Shown here in pieces: positions 47,720 to 60,200 of a DNA stretch of 64,000 bases (the stretch's first letter is position 1; every line of letters starts with the position of its first letter). The stretch is taken from contig CM060732.1 in NCBI GenBank assembly GCA_030704615.1, positions 37,243,053-37,307,052 of the forward strand, read 5' to 3'. Position numbers and translations under genes: made by a program. The stretch comes from Takakia lepidozioides (lineage: Eukaryota; Streptophyta; Takakiopsida; Takakiales; Takakiaceae). The notes beneath the pieces were generated by a model. The model was given only the letters and a program-made list of their open reading frames with translations, did not search any database and was not told the DNA's origin.

Positions 47720-50700
47720 TCAACGCTTCTTCCGCTTTTGAGGTCGCCCTTCGAAAGCTGCAACCGCCTCGGATGCGTTTCCCATTTCTGAGGCACGCAC
47801 CCAAGATGCCTCCATATGATGATAGCCCTTCCATTTGACGAGATACTCCGTTTCTCGGTTCCTGAACCTCCTCGACTTAAGTATTGCCTCCACCTCGTAC
47901 TCAGGTTCATTTTCATGATCCAACAGCATAGGTGGCGGACGCAACACTTGATGCCGATTCGGACGCGCTTCATCTTTGAAGTAAGGCTTCAAAAGGGAGA
48001 CATGGAATACTAGGTGCACTTTGCTGTTTGCCGGCAGCTCCAATTCATACACATCCTTATTCATAACCTTCCGAATGCGAAAGGGTCCCGCATACGGAGG
48101 TACGAACTTCGGACTCACTTCCGGAGGTAGTCGGAAATTCTTGATGTTCGACCAGACCTCTGTGCCTGCATCAAACTTCACTTCCCTCCGCTTCCGATTC
48201 GCCTGCCTTTCATACCTTTTCCTAGCTTTGGCAATATTGTACTTTGCGAGCTTCAACAAACGTTCGCGTTCTTCCAGTACCGCCGCTACTGCCGGTTCCT
48301 CAACGTCCTGGGCGGCCCAACTTGTCGGCACCAGAGGTGCTTTTCCATAGACCAATACGAAAGGGGAAACTCCCGTTGCGGAGTGTTATGTGTTATTATA
48401 ACAGAACTCAGCCGCGTCTAAGTGTTCCATCCAGTCTGATTGGTCTGCCGACACGTAATTCCGCAAGAATTGCTTCACTACGGAATTCACTCTTTCCGTT
48501 TGGCCGTCCGTCGTAGGTTGGAAGGCGGTGCTCATCATCAGCCTCGTCCCCATCTTCTTCCAAAGTGTCCTCCAAAATTTACTCGTAAACTTTGGGTCGC
48601 GATCCGAGACAATATCCTTCGGGACTCCATGATGCTTTAAGACGTGGGCGAAGTAAAGTCACCCTGTCTCCTGCGCCGTTGCCGTCTCCTTGGTGGGGAT
48701 GAAATGGCCCATTTTACTGAACCTATCCACCACCACCATGATTGCATCGAATCCTTTTGACAGCGGCATAGCAGTCATGAAATCCATCGAGACGCTTTCC
48801 CAAGTCCCCTCTGGAATCGGCAAGGGTTGTAACAGCCCCGCTTGCTTTTTGTACTCACTCCGGTTTTGTTGGCATGTGGTGCATGTCTTGACATACTCCT
48901 CTGCCTCCTCCCTCAGTTTGGGCCAGAAATACTCTTTCTTCAGGAGTGCCGCAGTGCGCTTGGCTCCGCCGTGGCCCGCAAGCGGGCTATCATGGCATTC
49001 TCTCAAGAGGCTGTCTCTGATCCCTCCCTTCGGCACGTAGAGACGCTTTTGCTTATACCGGAGCAGTCCATTTTGCAAGTGGAACTGCGATTTAACCCCC
49101 ATCCTCAAGTCCTGCATCACGGACTTCGCCAGCTCATCCTTCTGGTAAGCCTTCCGGATCTTCCTTTGGAGCGCCGTCTCGCCCTTGTACACCAACAAGA
49201 GCTGCTGCTTTCTACTTAAAGCATCGGCCACCACGTTGTCTCGTCCCGGTTTGTACTGGATATCCACGTCGAACACCGCCAAAGTATCTTGTCACCTAAG
49301 TTGTTTTGGGGATAACTTGGGCTGCGTGGCAAAATACTTCACCGTGACATTGTCCGTGAACACCTTCACTGGGTTGGAACCAACATAGTGGCGCCAAAGC
49401 TCAAGACAGTGCACCACCGCCTTCATCTCTTTTTCGTGCGTCGGCCACCGTCGCTCCACTTCATTCAGTTTCTTACTTTCGTAAGCCACTGGACGTTCAT
49501 CTTGCATAAGTACACCCCCAATCGCGAAGTCCGACGCATCTGTATGAATCTCAAATGGACGATCGAACTCCGGGATTTTCAAGACTGGAGCTTCCGCCAT
49601 CCGCTGCTTCAATTCAGCAAAAGCTTGGCCACAAAAGGTGTTCCATACCCAGACTTTGGATTTACACAGAAGGTCTGACAGCGGCCCCGCAATCTTGGCG
49701 AAATTTCTCACATACTTCCGGTAATAGGAGGCGAGTCCTAGGAAGGATCGCACTCCCGGGACCAAAGTCGGAGGCTCCCAGTCCAAGATCGCCCTCACCT
49801 TTCTGTCATCCATTTTGATCCCATCCTATGTAATCACATGCCCCAAGAACTCCACTTTTGTGACCCCGAATTTGCACTTTGAAGTTTTGGCATATAGCAT
49901 CCCTTCCCGCAATTTTTGGAACACCTTTTTCAGGTGCTCCAGGTGCTCCTCCTTTGTTTTTGAGTACACCAAGATGTCGTCGATGTACACGATCAAAAAG
50001 TCATCCAACCACTCCTGGAAAAGGTTGTTCATCAACGTGCTAAATGTTGCTGGTGCATTGGTGAGCCCAAAAGGCATCACCAAGAACTCATATGAACCAT
50101 ACCTTGTCTTGCACGCGGTCTTCTCCTCATCTCCTTCCGCCACCCGAATTTGGTGATAGCCGTAGCGCAAGTCGATCCGGCTGAAATACTTCGCTCCTGC
50201 CAACCGATCGAAGAGGTCGTCGATCCTTGGCAAAGGGTACCGGTTTTTGATAGTCACCTTATTCAGAGCCTTGTAATCGACACACATCCGCAGCGTCCCA
50301 TCCTTCTTGTCTGCAAATAGCACCGGGGCTCCGTAAGGTGACTTACTCGGCCGGATGTACCCCTTTGACATTAGATCCTTGAGCTGAGTCTTCAGCTCGA
50401 CCAACTCCCTGTGGCTCAACCGGTAGGGTGCCTTGGCAGGCGGTTCCGATCCTGGTATCACCTCAATCTTGTGGTCAACTCCTCTTCGCGGTGGCAAGCC
50501 GCTTGGTAAATCCTCCGGCATCACATCTTGGTATTTCTCCAAGATCCCCTTGATCCAATCTGGGCTCGGCTCCCCATCGCCTTTTCCCTTCACTTCTCTA
50601 ATGTAAAGCAAAAACTGGGGCTCGTGTGCCTCCTCCACGGCCCACTCCCTTGCTGACAGAAGGTTTATTCGCCCTCCCACGGATTTGGGCGTTTCCGACA

Positions 50701-52282
50701 CTCTTAAAACCTCGCCACCATTCCCACATGGCAGCGTGACCACTCTCTTGCGGCCATCTACGACCGCTCTGGATTTGCTCAAAAAGGTCATCCCCAAAAT
50801 GAGATCCACTCCATCGATCTCGCAGATGGTGAAGTTCTCACGTCCCTCCCAACTCCCCAGTTGAAGAGGAACATCAAACGCCAACCTTGTCGCCAACTGT
50901 GGTTCTCCTTTGGCAGAACGCACCTCAATAGAGGCCCCCACGTCACTTGTCGGGAGTCCCAACTTTTGCGCCGTCACCGGCGTCATGAAGGAGTGCGACG
51001 CTCCTGTGTCCACCAACAACGACACGTTAGTTCCGGATATTATCCCATCCACGAACAATAATTGACTCCCTTTACGCAGGGCGCCAGTTTCCTGATACAA
51101 CTCACAAGAATAGTTGCCTACCTTGCAAGTCCTGGCGACCACCGCTTCCACCAAGCGACTGATGGTATCTTCCGACAGCTCCGTGGTTGCCCGAGTCATG
51201 TTCAATTGACGAGGTTTTGTGCACTTCTTGGCCATGTGCCCGGGCTCCCCGCAATTGAAACACACTCCATCAAAGGTCGCCTTCTGTCCGCCATAAGCCG
51301 CTCCACCCGCTTTTCCTTTCGAAGCACCGGGTGCCGCCTTGACGTGTGAAGGCCCTCCCTTCGATTTCCACGTGCCATTGTCGCCGCGTGGCCTATCCCA
51401 CTTCTTTTCCGGTCGGAAGGTGTCACCTTCCTGCCGGGTCTTCTTGTGGTTCAGCTCCGTACGGCCTTGTCTCTCACCCCTAGGGACATCCGAGAAACAT
51501 TCAGCCCTCTCAATTGCCTCGTTCAAAGTCTTGGGTGGCTTCTCCTCCAACTTCCGCCTGGCCCATGGGGCCAGTCCCGCCACAAAGTTGAAGACCATTT
51601 TTGGTTCAGCCATGTCCGTGACTTCGAGCAACAGCACATTGAAAGCCTGGACATACCCCCGAATGTCATCTGTTTGCTTCAAATTCCTCATCTTGTCCCA
51701 GGCAAGCCAGGACGCGTTGAGGGGCACAAACTGTCTCTTCATCAATTCCTTGAACCCACTCCAGTTCAAGGTTTCCGGGCTTGGGCCTCGGTCGTGAAGG
51801 CGTTTCTGCCACCATTGTTGAGCATAGCCCCTCAAATAGGTGGGAGCCACTTCCACCCGATCCTCGTCACTCAACTTGGCCGCCCGGAAATACTACTCTA
51901 GCTCCAGGAGCCAGGTGTTGAGTGCCTTCCGATTTCGGACGCCCTTGAAGGTGCCGGGTTCCTTAGGCTTCACCTTAAACTTTGCCTTAGTGGAAGTGGC
52001 ATTAGCCGCCTTCAACACGTCTTTCAACGTCCCGCCAAACTGCGCCAACAACCCTTCCCGAAAGGCTGCCGGCATGGGAGGCATCTCTTGGTTTGTCGGA
52101 ACTCTCAAGGATTCCTCGGGCTCCGACTCCTCGGATTCCTCCCGCTCTTGAGCGGCCTCGTTTTCGGAAACATGCATCGCTTCCTCAAACGGCCGCCTCG
52201 GTGACACGTCGCCCCCATCGGGCTCACCAGGATCATCGTCTTTTGGGCCGTTCCGCTTTCGCTTCGGCTTGCCCGACCCCAT
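47720..52282 (-). pseudogene. gag-pol of the gypsy chromovirus
   Basis: Polyprotein of a Ty3/gypsy chromovirus. ATG at 52282, then gag (QWWQKRL, capsid-like helices) with zinc knuckle [14 protein letters not shown], protease with DTGASHSF, reverse transcriptase with the catalytic [10 protein letters not shown] box and [10 protein letters not shown], RNase H (HTDASDFAIGGVLMQ), integrase with an H-H-C-C zinc domain (HGGAKRTAALLKKEYFWPKL, CTTCQQNR) and catalytic core start MDFMTAMP. A C-terminal chromodomain (YEVEAILKSRRF, YLVKWKGY) ends at 47720. In-frame stops at 51893-51895, 49826-49828, 49292-49294, 48659-48661 and 48386-48388 break it. At the stop at 49292 relatives have tryptophan, so a TGG to TGA change is likely there. 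Confidence 0.9.
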
Positions 52283-52323
52283 GATGAGGCCAATCCCAAG
52301 GACGATCGCGTACTGAACTCTAA

Positions 52324-52335
52324 GCTCTGATACCA
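52324..52335 (-). other. tRNA primer binding site of the gypsy element
   Basis: TGGTATCAGAGC on the minus strand, two bases inside the 5' LTR. It is complementary to the 3' end of plant initiator methionine tRNA, the usual primer of this group. Confidence 0.85.
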
Positions 52336-52337
52336 AG

Positions 52338-53051
52338 TGTCGCGCACCTCCCTTCGGTAAGTTCCCCTTCACGTCATAGTTACTCGCTTTGATGCGCGCG
52401 CCTGACTCCCAACCTGGCCGCCGGGCCAACTTGGAGCTTCGGCTGCTCACCGGGACATAACGGTCCCCCCTTCGCTTCTCCCAAAGAACCCTCCACCGAT
52501 TTGGAACCATCGGGAATTCCCTTTGGTAGTTGGCAGTCCGGAACAGCTCCCCACTCTTTGGTCGCTTTCCGGCTCGCTCGCTTACTCACTAGTTTTTGGT
52601 CACCAACGAGCTTGCACCGTTCTCGGGGTTACTACTCCCTATATATACTTCTGTAGCTGTCCGCGGGGGTTTCACAACCAGCCATGCCATTTTATGGCGA
52701 ACCACCACGAAGACCCTCGATTCCCGGTGGTGAGTCGCGGTGAGTCTTGGCCCCTCACCGCGGCCCCAATGGACTGTGATGAGTCCCAAGACTCCCCACG
52801 ACTCCCACCTCGAGGTCTCCACCCCATGGTGAGTCCTATGCCACCCCCACTAAGTCCCGCTAAGCTACCACCACCTCTTGTGGAGCCACCCCCACCGCAA
52901 CCCGATGTGCGGGGCTCCGCCTCCTTGAGTGCCTTGGGCACTCAAGGGTGCTTCAGCCCCCGTACCTATCGCTGCTACTGCCCCCACCACAGGGGCAGCC
53001 CCTCTTGTGTCCCGACCCCCCCCCCTGCCCTCAAGGCAAAGGGCCGCGACA
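52338..53051 (-). repeat. 5' LTR of the gypsy element
   Basis: 714 bp bounded by TGTCGCG and CGCGACA, the TG...CA ends of the family confirmed by the solo LTR at 61888-62616. A TATATATA box at 52640-52647 is the likely promoter for the retrotransposon transcript. Confidence 0.88.
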
Positions 53052-53111
53052 GTGGTGGCCATGGTGCATGAATCTGATTGCATTGATAGTGAGTGGCATA
53101 TAGAACGCACC
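53052..53111. repeat. 60-bp direct repeat, right side of the gypsy element
   Basis: Exact copy of 46089-46148, starting one base after the terminal CGCGACA of the 5' LTR. Confidence 0.9.
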
Positions 53112-53932
53112 CCACCAGGATCTAGAGTGGCTTGCATGGCAATTTGGACCCCCTCTTTCAAGAAATGCAAATAAAAAATATGCAAAGGCTCCAGGGGGAC
53201 TCCAGCTCCAACATTCACAGGGTTGTTCCGACCTTATCATAGTGGGGAGTCAAAGAACCACAAGTTTTGGTTCTGCCCAGACGATATGGCACGATCCGTC
53301 AAGGGAATAGTTCCTTCGGTGATAATGAAGCCCCCTCCCCCCGCAATTTGGCCTGTGAAACTTGGGACGTCGCTGTCATCAACCGAGATAAGCATGTTGG
53401 AGGAGGGAGGGTTCTGTCTTGCACGGTCCCGGGTGGTGCCCTCATGCACTGTCGGCACAGATGTGCCACATGCTCCGGCAATGCCTCCACCCGGTGCCGA
53501 CTCCCACCCAACAAAAAAAGATGGAAAAACAGTGCGCCGTGTCGCTTCGGGTACAGATCACGAATGCAAGATGGAATCGGCTAGAATTTTGCAGGCTCGG
53601 GTGACTCGTATCACCGAAGTCCCTGCCCCGGGTATGGACGGATTTACACAGTGTTGTCTATTGGCTTAGTTCTTCATGGCAAAGAATAACAGGTTACCGT
53701 GGGGAATTTCCCTGCGTGCACTTGTCCGGATTTTGTAACGATGCGTGAGGGCGCTCTCGGCATGAGAGGGAAGTGGGTCCCCTGCAAGCATCAATATTAC
53801 ATATACCTTGTAATTATGTGCTACGACGGTAAGAGAGACCAATTCATTCACCAAGCCACACTAGGCTACGAAGAAGTCATCACCCTTCTGCAGCGGGACA
53901 CCTCACGTAGGGCTCCGCCAAATTCTCTTTGA
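53052..53932 (+). pseudogene. Element A transposase, 3' part with SWIM finger
   Basis: Continues the element A transposase after the gypsy insertion, beginning with the 60-base repeat, so MVHESDCIDSEWHIERT is present on both sides. An in-frame TAA near 53173 follows, then a segment rich in W, H and C (HKFWFCPDDMARSVKG) matching the Cys-rich part of the element B protein. The last exon starts after an AG at 53691-53692 and encodes a SWIM zinc finger: ACTCPDF, then VPCKHQYYIYL. It ends at the stop at 53930-53932. Confidence 0.7.
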
Positions 53933-54350
53933 ACACATACGAGCCATGCCCGCTTCCCATGCTGGTTTCCAGGTTACCGTGTGAAGACTTTGCATTCAGG
54001 ACAAACACATACATTTTGTTCACGGAACCAGGGAAAATGCACATGCCATTCATTGTAAGCGTCTATCTGTGAATTGAAATAAAGTGTGTCAATCATTCTG
54101 AGCTCAAATCTGCCATATTTTCATATTCATCTTTTTGTGCAGGCATTGCAGACATGGTGCATGGTGGCCCCTTTTGTTTTGTCCACGGTAATAGGCCCTC
54201 TTCCTGCAATCCTCGCCTATAGGACCTGCTTCTCCAGCAGATTTGTGCCGCTCACGCTTCCCTGAAGCGTGAGCTCAGCTCACACTTTGCAGCTACAACG
54301 TGAGCTCAGCTCCCAGGCTCACGGGGCTGGGCTCACGCCGTAGCTACGCT
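53933..54350. other. 3' flank and probable right end of element A
   Basis: An AATAAA-like signal lies at about 54079. At 54245-54345 the words GTGAGCTCAGCTC and GGCTCACG recur in both orientations, resembling the CATGAGC-rich ends of element B. The precise end and its target duplication could not be fixed. Confidence 0.4.
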
Positions 54351-54837
54351 GAGAATCAGCGGCGACATATTCTGGAGAAATTACAAGGACAGATACTGGA
54401 TACTGAGGAGAGTCGGGACTGTATCCGGGAGAGGACGGAAGGACGGATCCCGAGGACTGTTCACTATCTCCTACAGAAATGTCATTATCTGAATCAGACT
54501 GAAGATTGCACTCATCACTTTCATCTTTTTCTCTTCCTCTGTTTCCTCCGTTGTCTCCCGTTGAATAACTCCCTCAAACATTGATTCGTCAGTGCCCGGA
54601 TTTATGAAGGTTCGCACGTCAGAGCCCACATCTGATATTTTGATTCTCAGATCTCTTCTTGAAGGTTTTTGTTTTTGATAAAACCAGTGATGCGTCTTGG
54701 TTTTCAGCTTCGTTGATGTTTACTGGATTATGTCTCCTTGGCCTCTTACAGATGTCGACGACAGTCTCAGAACCATCTTTGGCCACCGTGTGCACTCCTA
54801 CGCACCTACTTTTTATACTGATAGAACAAAAAATCAA
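54340..54837 (-). pseudogene. Possible N-terminal exon of the element C ParB-like gene
   Basis: Minus-strand frame with an acidic, Ser-rich segment (EETEEEKDESDECNLQSDSD) like the N-terminal linkers of the ParB-methyltransferase genes of A and B. If element A is removed, this exon would lie upstream of the DGQH exon at 21127. It contains stops. Similarity is compositional only. Confidence 0.3.
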
Positions 54838-57250
54838 CGCAAGGGAGGCACCGACATAAGTCTATCTCAAAACATCCTTATGTTGTGCCTTGGCATAGTA
54901 ACACGCAGGAACCTCCACTGGGCAGGCGAGGTTCGTGTGGTTTGTCATGCCGAAGTTTATGGAGGTCTACTAGAGGTCTAGTGGTCTACGGAGACTAGTC
55001 TACTAGAGTAGCCTAGGCCCGAAGAAAAACCCGTTTTCAAATATCGGAAATTCGAAAAACCAATCGCAAAAAACCATGATCCTAACCCGCCATAACTCTA
55101 ATCCATAACCCTAATAATCCAGCCGCACCAGTAAACTAGGACCACAAACCACCCATACCAACCACCCTTACAAACCACCATACAAACCACCAGCAGAGAA
55201 GCAACAATGCATTGAAACACCTAAACAACTTTAATCAATTCAAACTAATTGAAACAGCTTTGGAACCAATGAATTGACATGAGATGCTCCGCATCAGACA
55301 AGACAACACACTCACGAAATGTGACATGCAAGAAACAAATGGTGCTCTATAACCTCTGGAACGAAAGCGAGTGAAGAAACAGAAGCAAACCAACAGCGAC
55401 TTGGGCAATGCTGACCAACAAAAGCAACAACAAAACAACAGCAAACCAACATATCAAAACAAGCCAGAGCGAGCCAGAGAGAACAAACATCAAACCAGAT
55501 AGAAACTGTAAACGAGAACATTACCTGCTGGATGCCTGAGCCATTTTCGGTGCCCCTGTTGCTGACCTGAAACGTCTGACCCTTAAGCTTCCACCGCTCC
55601 GCTCCGCTCTTCTTTACGCTCTGCTTCCCTCCCGTCTCCTGTCTGCACTTGAATCCGCTGTCTGCTTGCTTTCCTCCACTACACTCTCGTGCTGCACTGA
55701 ACTGCACGCTCTCTTCTCTTTGCTCTCATGGCACCCTGCACAACATGCTCTTTGTTCTTCACGCTCTCCCCTCTTCAAAACTCTCTCTTTTCTAGCGCTA
55801 GTCTCTCTAAACATTTCCACAGCGCTTCCGCATACACAATGGAGTGCCGAAAGGGTGGGCTGAACGACCACACCCCTTATATGGTGCCGTCGCAAAGGAT
55901 CTGAATCATCGCGTCCTTTCGAAATCGAACAGTCGCGCGTGTTCCATCCAACATCCATGCAAATATCATCCAATTCATCTTTTCCATTCTGTCCATCCAT
56001 TTTACGAATGATTAGATGAAATAAAAAAAACACATGAATGAACGAGAAAATATGTCATTAATGATCCCTTGTACAGGATCATCAATTATAACCCCGCGGG
56101 ATATTTCCCACACCCCATACATGACGATAAATGAAATGTATAAGTCAGATCCTCCTATGGCATTTTGCCGCTTGGAATTATTGCTCCTGACCATGTCTAC
56201 GTTCGACGGATTAAGGCTTGGAATATTTCCTCTCTCATTCATTTACGCCCGCTGCATTCTCGGCCGAGTGTCATAGCTGCACGATTTCATGAAATGCTTA
56301 TCAACGGCGTCAGGCCTTGATCCACTTGGACAACATTGAATGCGAAATACGTACTGCTTTATAAGCACGAGTACGAAACCATTGAACCACCGTTATCGGT
56401 TGTTATCATTCTGGCATCATAATTGTTACATAGGGTTCTACCAGTAAAGGACACTCATTTCCGAAATCAGTCAAAGAGTGCACTCCTGCACCATCCAGAA
56501 CCGTTCGATTGTGGCCATATCGGATATCAACGGCGCTGGAAATTGATCTGCGAGACAATGTATCGCACTATCCCATTGGAGGAGTTCCAGCGGGAACCTG
56601 GTCTCCACATGTATATAAGGTCTGAGTGCAAACTGTTCAAACTTCTATCTCCATACCTCTCACTTGCAGATTGTGTTTCCCGCACCTCTCTGGTCATCTC
56701 CCACCTCACTGCCCATAGTGCACCTCTCTGAGCATCTTGTACCTCTGTGGCCATCGCAGGTGTACCTCTCTGAATTTCCATAATCTCTCGTGTGAACTGC
56801 ATTTTCTCCTGTAAAAAATGTTATGTCATCTGTGTGTTTTCGATAGTCTACAGGAAAATCTACTTATTTCTCATCTGCATGTTTAGAAATTACAGTCCAA
56901 TACTCTCCTTTCGCTGTATTTGTCCATCTCTCCAATTCGTCATCCCTAAAGTCGTGGACCTCCACTGGACAGTCGCGTCAATGCTCACATTCATCCATCA
57001 TTACAATTATTCATCCACGTAACCATATTCATCCACTAGTATTCATCCGTCCGATTTTTTTTCATCTGTATCTCATCCAACCTCCACTGTACAAGAGGTT
57101 ATATAATTAGACTCAATCTTCACATGACATGTTCCATCAAACAATAATTCCATTTATATTCTACTTCTCTGAAACGTTCATACGCGAGTGTATTTCCTTT
57201 TATTGTATTGATTCATCTTTGAATATAGTCTTAACTCATACTGCTTATTA
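54838..57250. other. Element C central region, partly promoter
   Basis: No gene recognised. It separates the presumed leftward ParB-like gene from the rightward transposase of element C. It contains diverged copies of the element C palindrome (about 54907, 56955, 57076) and TTCATCC-rich sequence at 56985-57075. Confidence 0.4.
56612..56620 (+). promoter_or_regulatory. TATA-like box upstream of the element C transposase
   Basis: GTATATAAGG lies about 670 bp before the first recognisable coding stretch at 57288, followed by a pyrimidine-rich leader. Plausible core promoter, not proven. Confidence 0.35.
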
Positions 57251-57287
57251 CTCTGAGTAAGGTCGTCATGGAGGGGTTTTCAGTTTC

Positions 57288-60200
57288 TTGAACCGCACGT
57301 GTACAGTGGAGGTTCCGGTGATCATGAGCTTAGAGACGGGTCAAAGAGTGTTTCTTACTCTTTCCGGGTCTTCATCTCCAGTACCAACTGGGGACTGCCT
57401 TAATGTCTCCGGGGTTGGGACCTGTCATGGACACCAATTATCTTCCTCAACCATTTCAGTGGTTCTCATCTCATGTGATGAAGCACACTCATTGTGTCAT
57501 TTTTCTTATGGACATATGGATGCTGACACCTTGAAGGAAGCCATTGGGACCCCGGTGGTGTGGAATGTTGGCGAAGTTCATGCGGAGAATAACGAGTATC
57601 AAGGATGGCTTGACATGAATCCTGATTTTACGCCGGAGACAAGGTATATTGTCGAAAATTTTAACGTTGACGAGGATGAATCAAACCACAGACCATCGAA
57701 GAGTTCCGGGAATCCGAGCGGAGGACTTGGAAGAAACAACTGGAGAAACTTGCAGTGCGTATTGTTGGGTGATGATGGGGATGCACTGTTCGAGGGGAGG
57801 ATTCAAGCCTGCATTCCGGACGAGGTGATCCTCAATGACAAATTGGGAGAGGACGATGTTGGAGTTCTTGTCACCAGAATACTTTCTGGAGGATCTGGAT
57901 CTTTGATGTCTCTTGTAAAATGACATTTAATAAAAACACAACTTTTGGAAAGTAGGAAACTACTCTCAAATGATCTGGAGAATTTTATTAGATCTTCTGA
58001 CAGTATCTTGTACGAAGGCGTATCGGCATTTTACGAGGAAGAAGAGGGATCGAGATTTGGAACACTCCAAAAAATAAAATGAAGAATCTTACTCTGGAGG
58101 AAGTCTAGTCCGTGAGCAGCAAACCTTGCTGCAGACTTCAATGCTGTCAATATTTCGATTGGCGAAAAACCTTGGTTATCCGTACTTCGTTTTGGGGATC
58201 CACTTTCGATGAGAGGAGCGAACATGGACTAAATGTTTCAATACGACTTCACATGCTGGAAGGGACCTGTCGCAGGGCATACGTTACGATTGAGGGTGTA
58301 GATGTTTGTGAGACTTCTTGGTGGACAATTCATGGAATTGGCAGGTCCACATACATGGAGTACAAAAAGTTGAGTAAACAGGGTTGGTTGACAAGTCTCC
58401 ATGGGAACTGTGGAGTGAAGAGGCCACGCCCACGGACGCTTCAGGCAGAGGGTAACATTATGTCCATTATCAACGGAAATACTGACCTCATGCCCCATAA
58501 GACAAGATGCATTGGGGAGGGAAGGAGGGATACTTTGAGAGTCTTACCACCTGAAATGAGCTGGAAGCGAATATGAGACGAGTCCAACGAGGTATAAAAT
58601 CTCCATTCTTCAATTTCTTTCCTGGAAGTTTTTTCTGATTCAATGTGGATGATCCTCCCTTCGATTTTGTCTCTTTCAACTGTGGTTCTAGTTTCATGAA
58701 CCTCCACTGTCCAGTGGGCATTCCTTTCCTGACCCTTCCTTATTGTAACAGACGAACAAACTTTTCGGGTTGGAATGAGTCTCACAGTCGGCTGTTAGCC
58801 GCATCCGGAGTCAGATATTTCCTAACGTGGAGGTTCGTAAAACTGGGAGCACATTTGTGAAGTGCACGGAGTGTGAGATGTTAAAGGACCTGATCAGAAA
58901 GTCTGTCAAGAGAAGTGCGGAACGGGTGACACACAAACGAGCGCTTGATAAACATTTGAGGCACCAAGAGTCGTGCAGAAGACTGTACCATAGCTGGAGG
59001 AATAAGTCTGTTATGATTTCGGAGGAGTTTCTCTGTATTATTCATGGCAAAATGGATCATAGGAAAACAGCTGTTCCAAGGATCCAGACTCCAAACAAGA
59101 TGATTTCTGGATTGGGTCAGCTTCCAGTTTCACTAACGGGAATGGTCACACACGGACACGGTGATGGAGCTTACGGTCAGTATTCTCTTGAGTTTTGGAA
59201 GGGAAATTCAAACTTTACAATTGGTTCTTTGGCACGTTGCTTGCACCAGCTGGAGAAGCCAACCTGTCGCGAGTCTAGGAACATTTTCGATTACCGACTC
59301 AAAACGAGTTTTTTGAATCACTTTTAAGAGGTAAATCGAGATGTTTGGATGTTCTTAAACCATGCAGGCCGGAAGACAAACATGATGCTCGTCCACTTTC
59401 GAGAAGACTGTACTTGCAAATGGACAACTCCGCGAAGGACAATAAGAATAGATGGATGCTTGCTTTTCTATCCCTCGTGACCGCCAAAGATCTTTTTGAA
59501 GAGATCCAGCTAGGGTTCTTAATGGTCGGACACACCCATGAGGACATCGACGGATTCTTCAGCTACCTTTCGAAGAAGCTGAAGGAACAAAGCACCTACA
59601 TTCTTTCGGATTTGATGGGGTCATTTATGACCTCACAAGATCTGCAATTCATTCCACAGATTATTCATGAGGTTCCCGACTTCAAGAATTTTGTAAAGGG
59701 CTTTATTCTGATGGAAATGAGGCGTTGGTTGGGATTTCGGAGATGCACGTCTTCCGTTTTTTTAAGGATGCGGAGGGCTGGCCCATCATGAAGTACAAGA
59801 AGTCTTCTACTGATTCGGATTGGCTTCCAACAAACAATAGTGTGAAGATGTGGAAGTCCAATCCTGACGGGACTCCCAAGCTCCCTGAAGGAGACCCAGA
59901 CGCCATTCCAAGGAGACCTATATGGGGAGTCAGGGACGACTCCTCCGAAAAACAGTCATTCATTAAGAATGGAATGTGGAAGAAAAAGATGAAATCCTAG
60001 AACCTTACTGTGGCCCGAGGTGTGAGCGACCAAGAATATCCTTGAATCCGTTCAAGGATATTGAGAAAGGGGTTTTTGTGCTCGTTCGCCCTCATGACCC
60101 AAGTACGTACCCGGTCTGGATGGGGGTGGCAATATCTGACGTGATCCGTGAAAGGGAGGATCCTAATTTTAAGAAGGTGAAGGTGGAGTGGTGGAGACCG

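Larger units (their letters stand above)
46143..53051 (-). mobile_element. Ty3/gypsy chromovirus retrotransposon, degenerate
   Basis: An LTR retrotransposon read leftwards: 5' LTR 53051-52338, initiator-Met tRNA primer site, gag, protease, reverse transcriptase, RNase H, integrase, chromodomain, 3' LTR 46843-46143. It sits inside the element A transposase. Its flanks carry a 60-bp duplication instead of the usual 4-6 bp. Its 3' LTR lacks 5 terminal bases and also about 25 bases at its inner end. Five in-frame stops make it non-autonomous. Confidence 0.9.
21150..54350. mobile_element. Element A: large ParB-methyltransferase transposon (ends approximate)
   Basis: An older relative of element B, split by two later insertions. 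With B (27560-42507) and the gypsy element (46149-53111) removed in thought, A holds a ParB-methyltransferase gene reading left from 27.4 kb, a 116-bp-period palindrome array, and a MULE-like SWIM transposase reading right from 43.4 kb. This is the same divergent plan as B. Its ends are not resolved. The right end is probably near 54.24-54.35 kb, where GTGAGCTCAGCTC words cluster as CATGAGC words do at the ends of B. The left end lies between 21.13 and 21.75 kb. I found no convincing target duplication. Confidence 0.55.

Noticed and set aside
21130-54350. A target-site duplication for element A, for example GCTAACAA at 21160 against GCTACAAC at 54291
   Set aside because: The two 8-mers differ and the adjoining ends do not align as inverted repeats of equal length.
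55300-56033. Acidic, Arg/Cys-rich minus-strand frames as a gene
   Set aside because: Low-complexity composition, overlapping frames on both strands, no splice-linked partner and no resemblance to the other element proteins.
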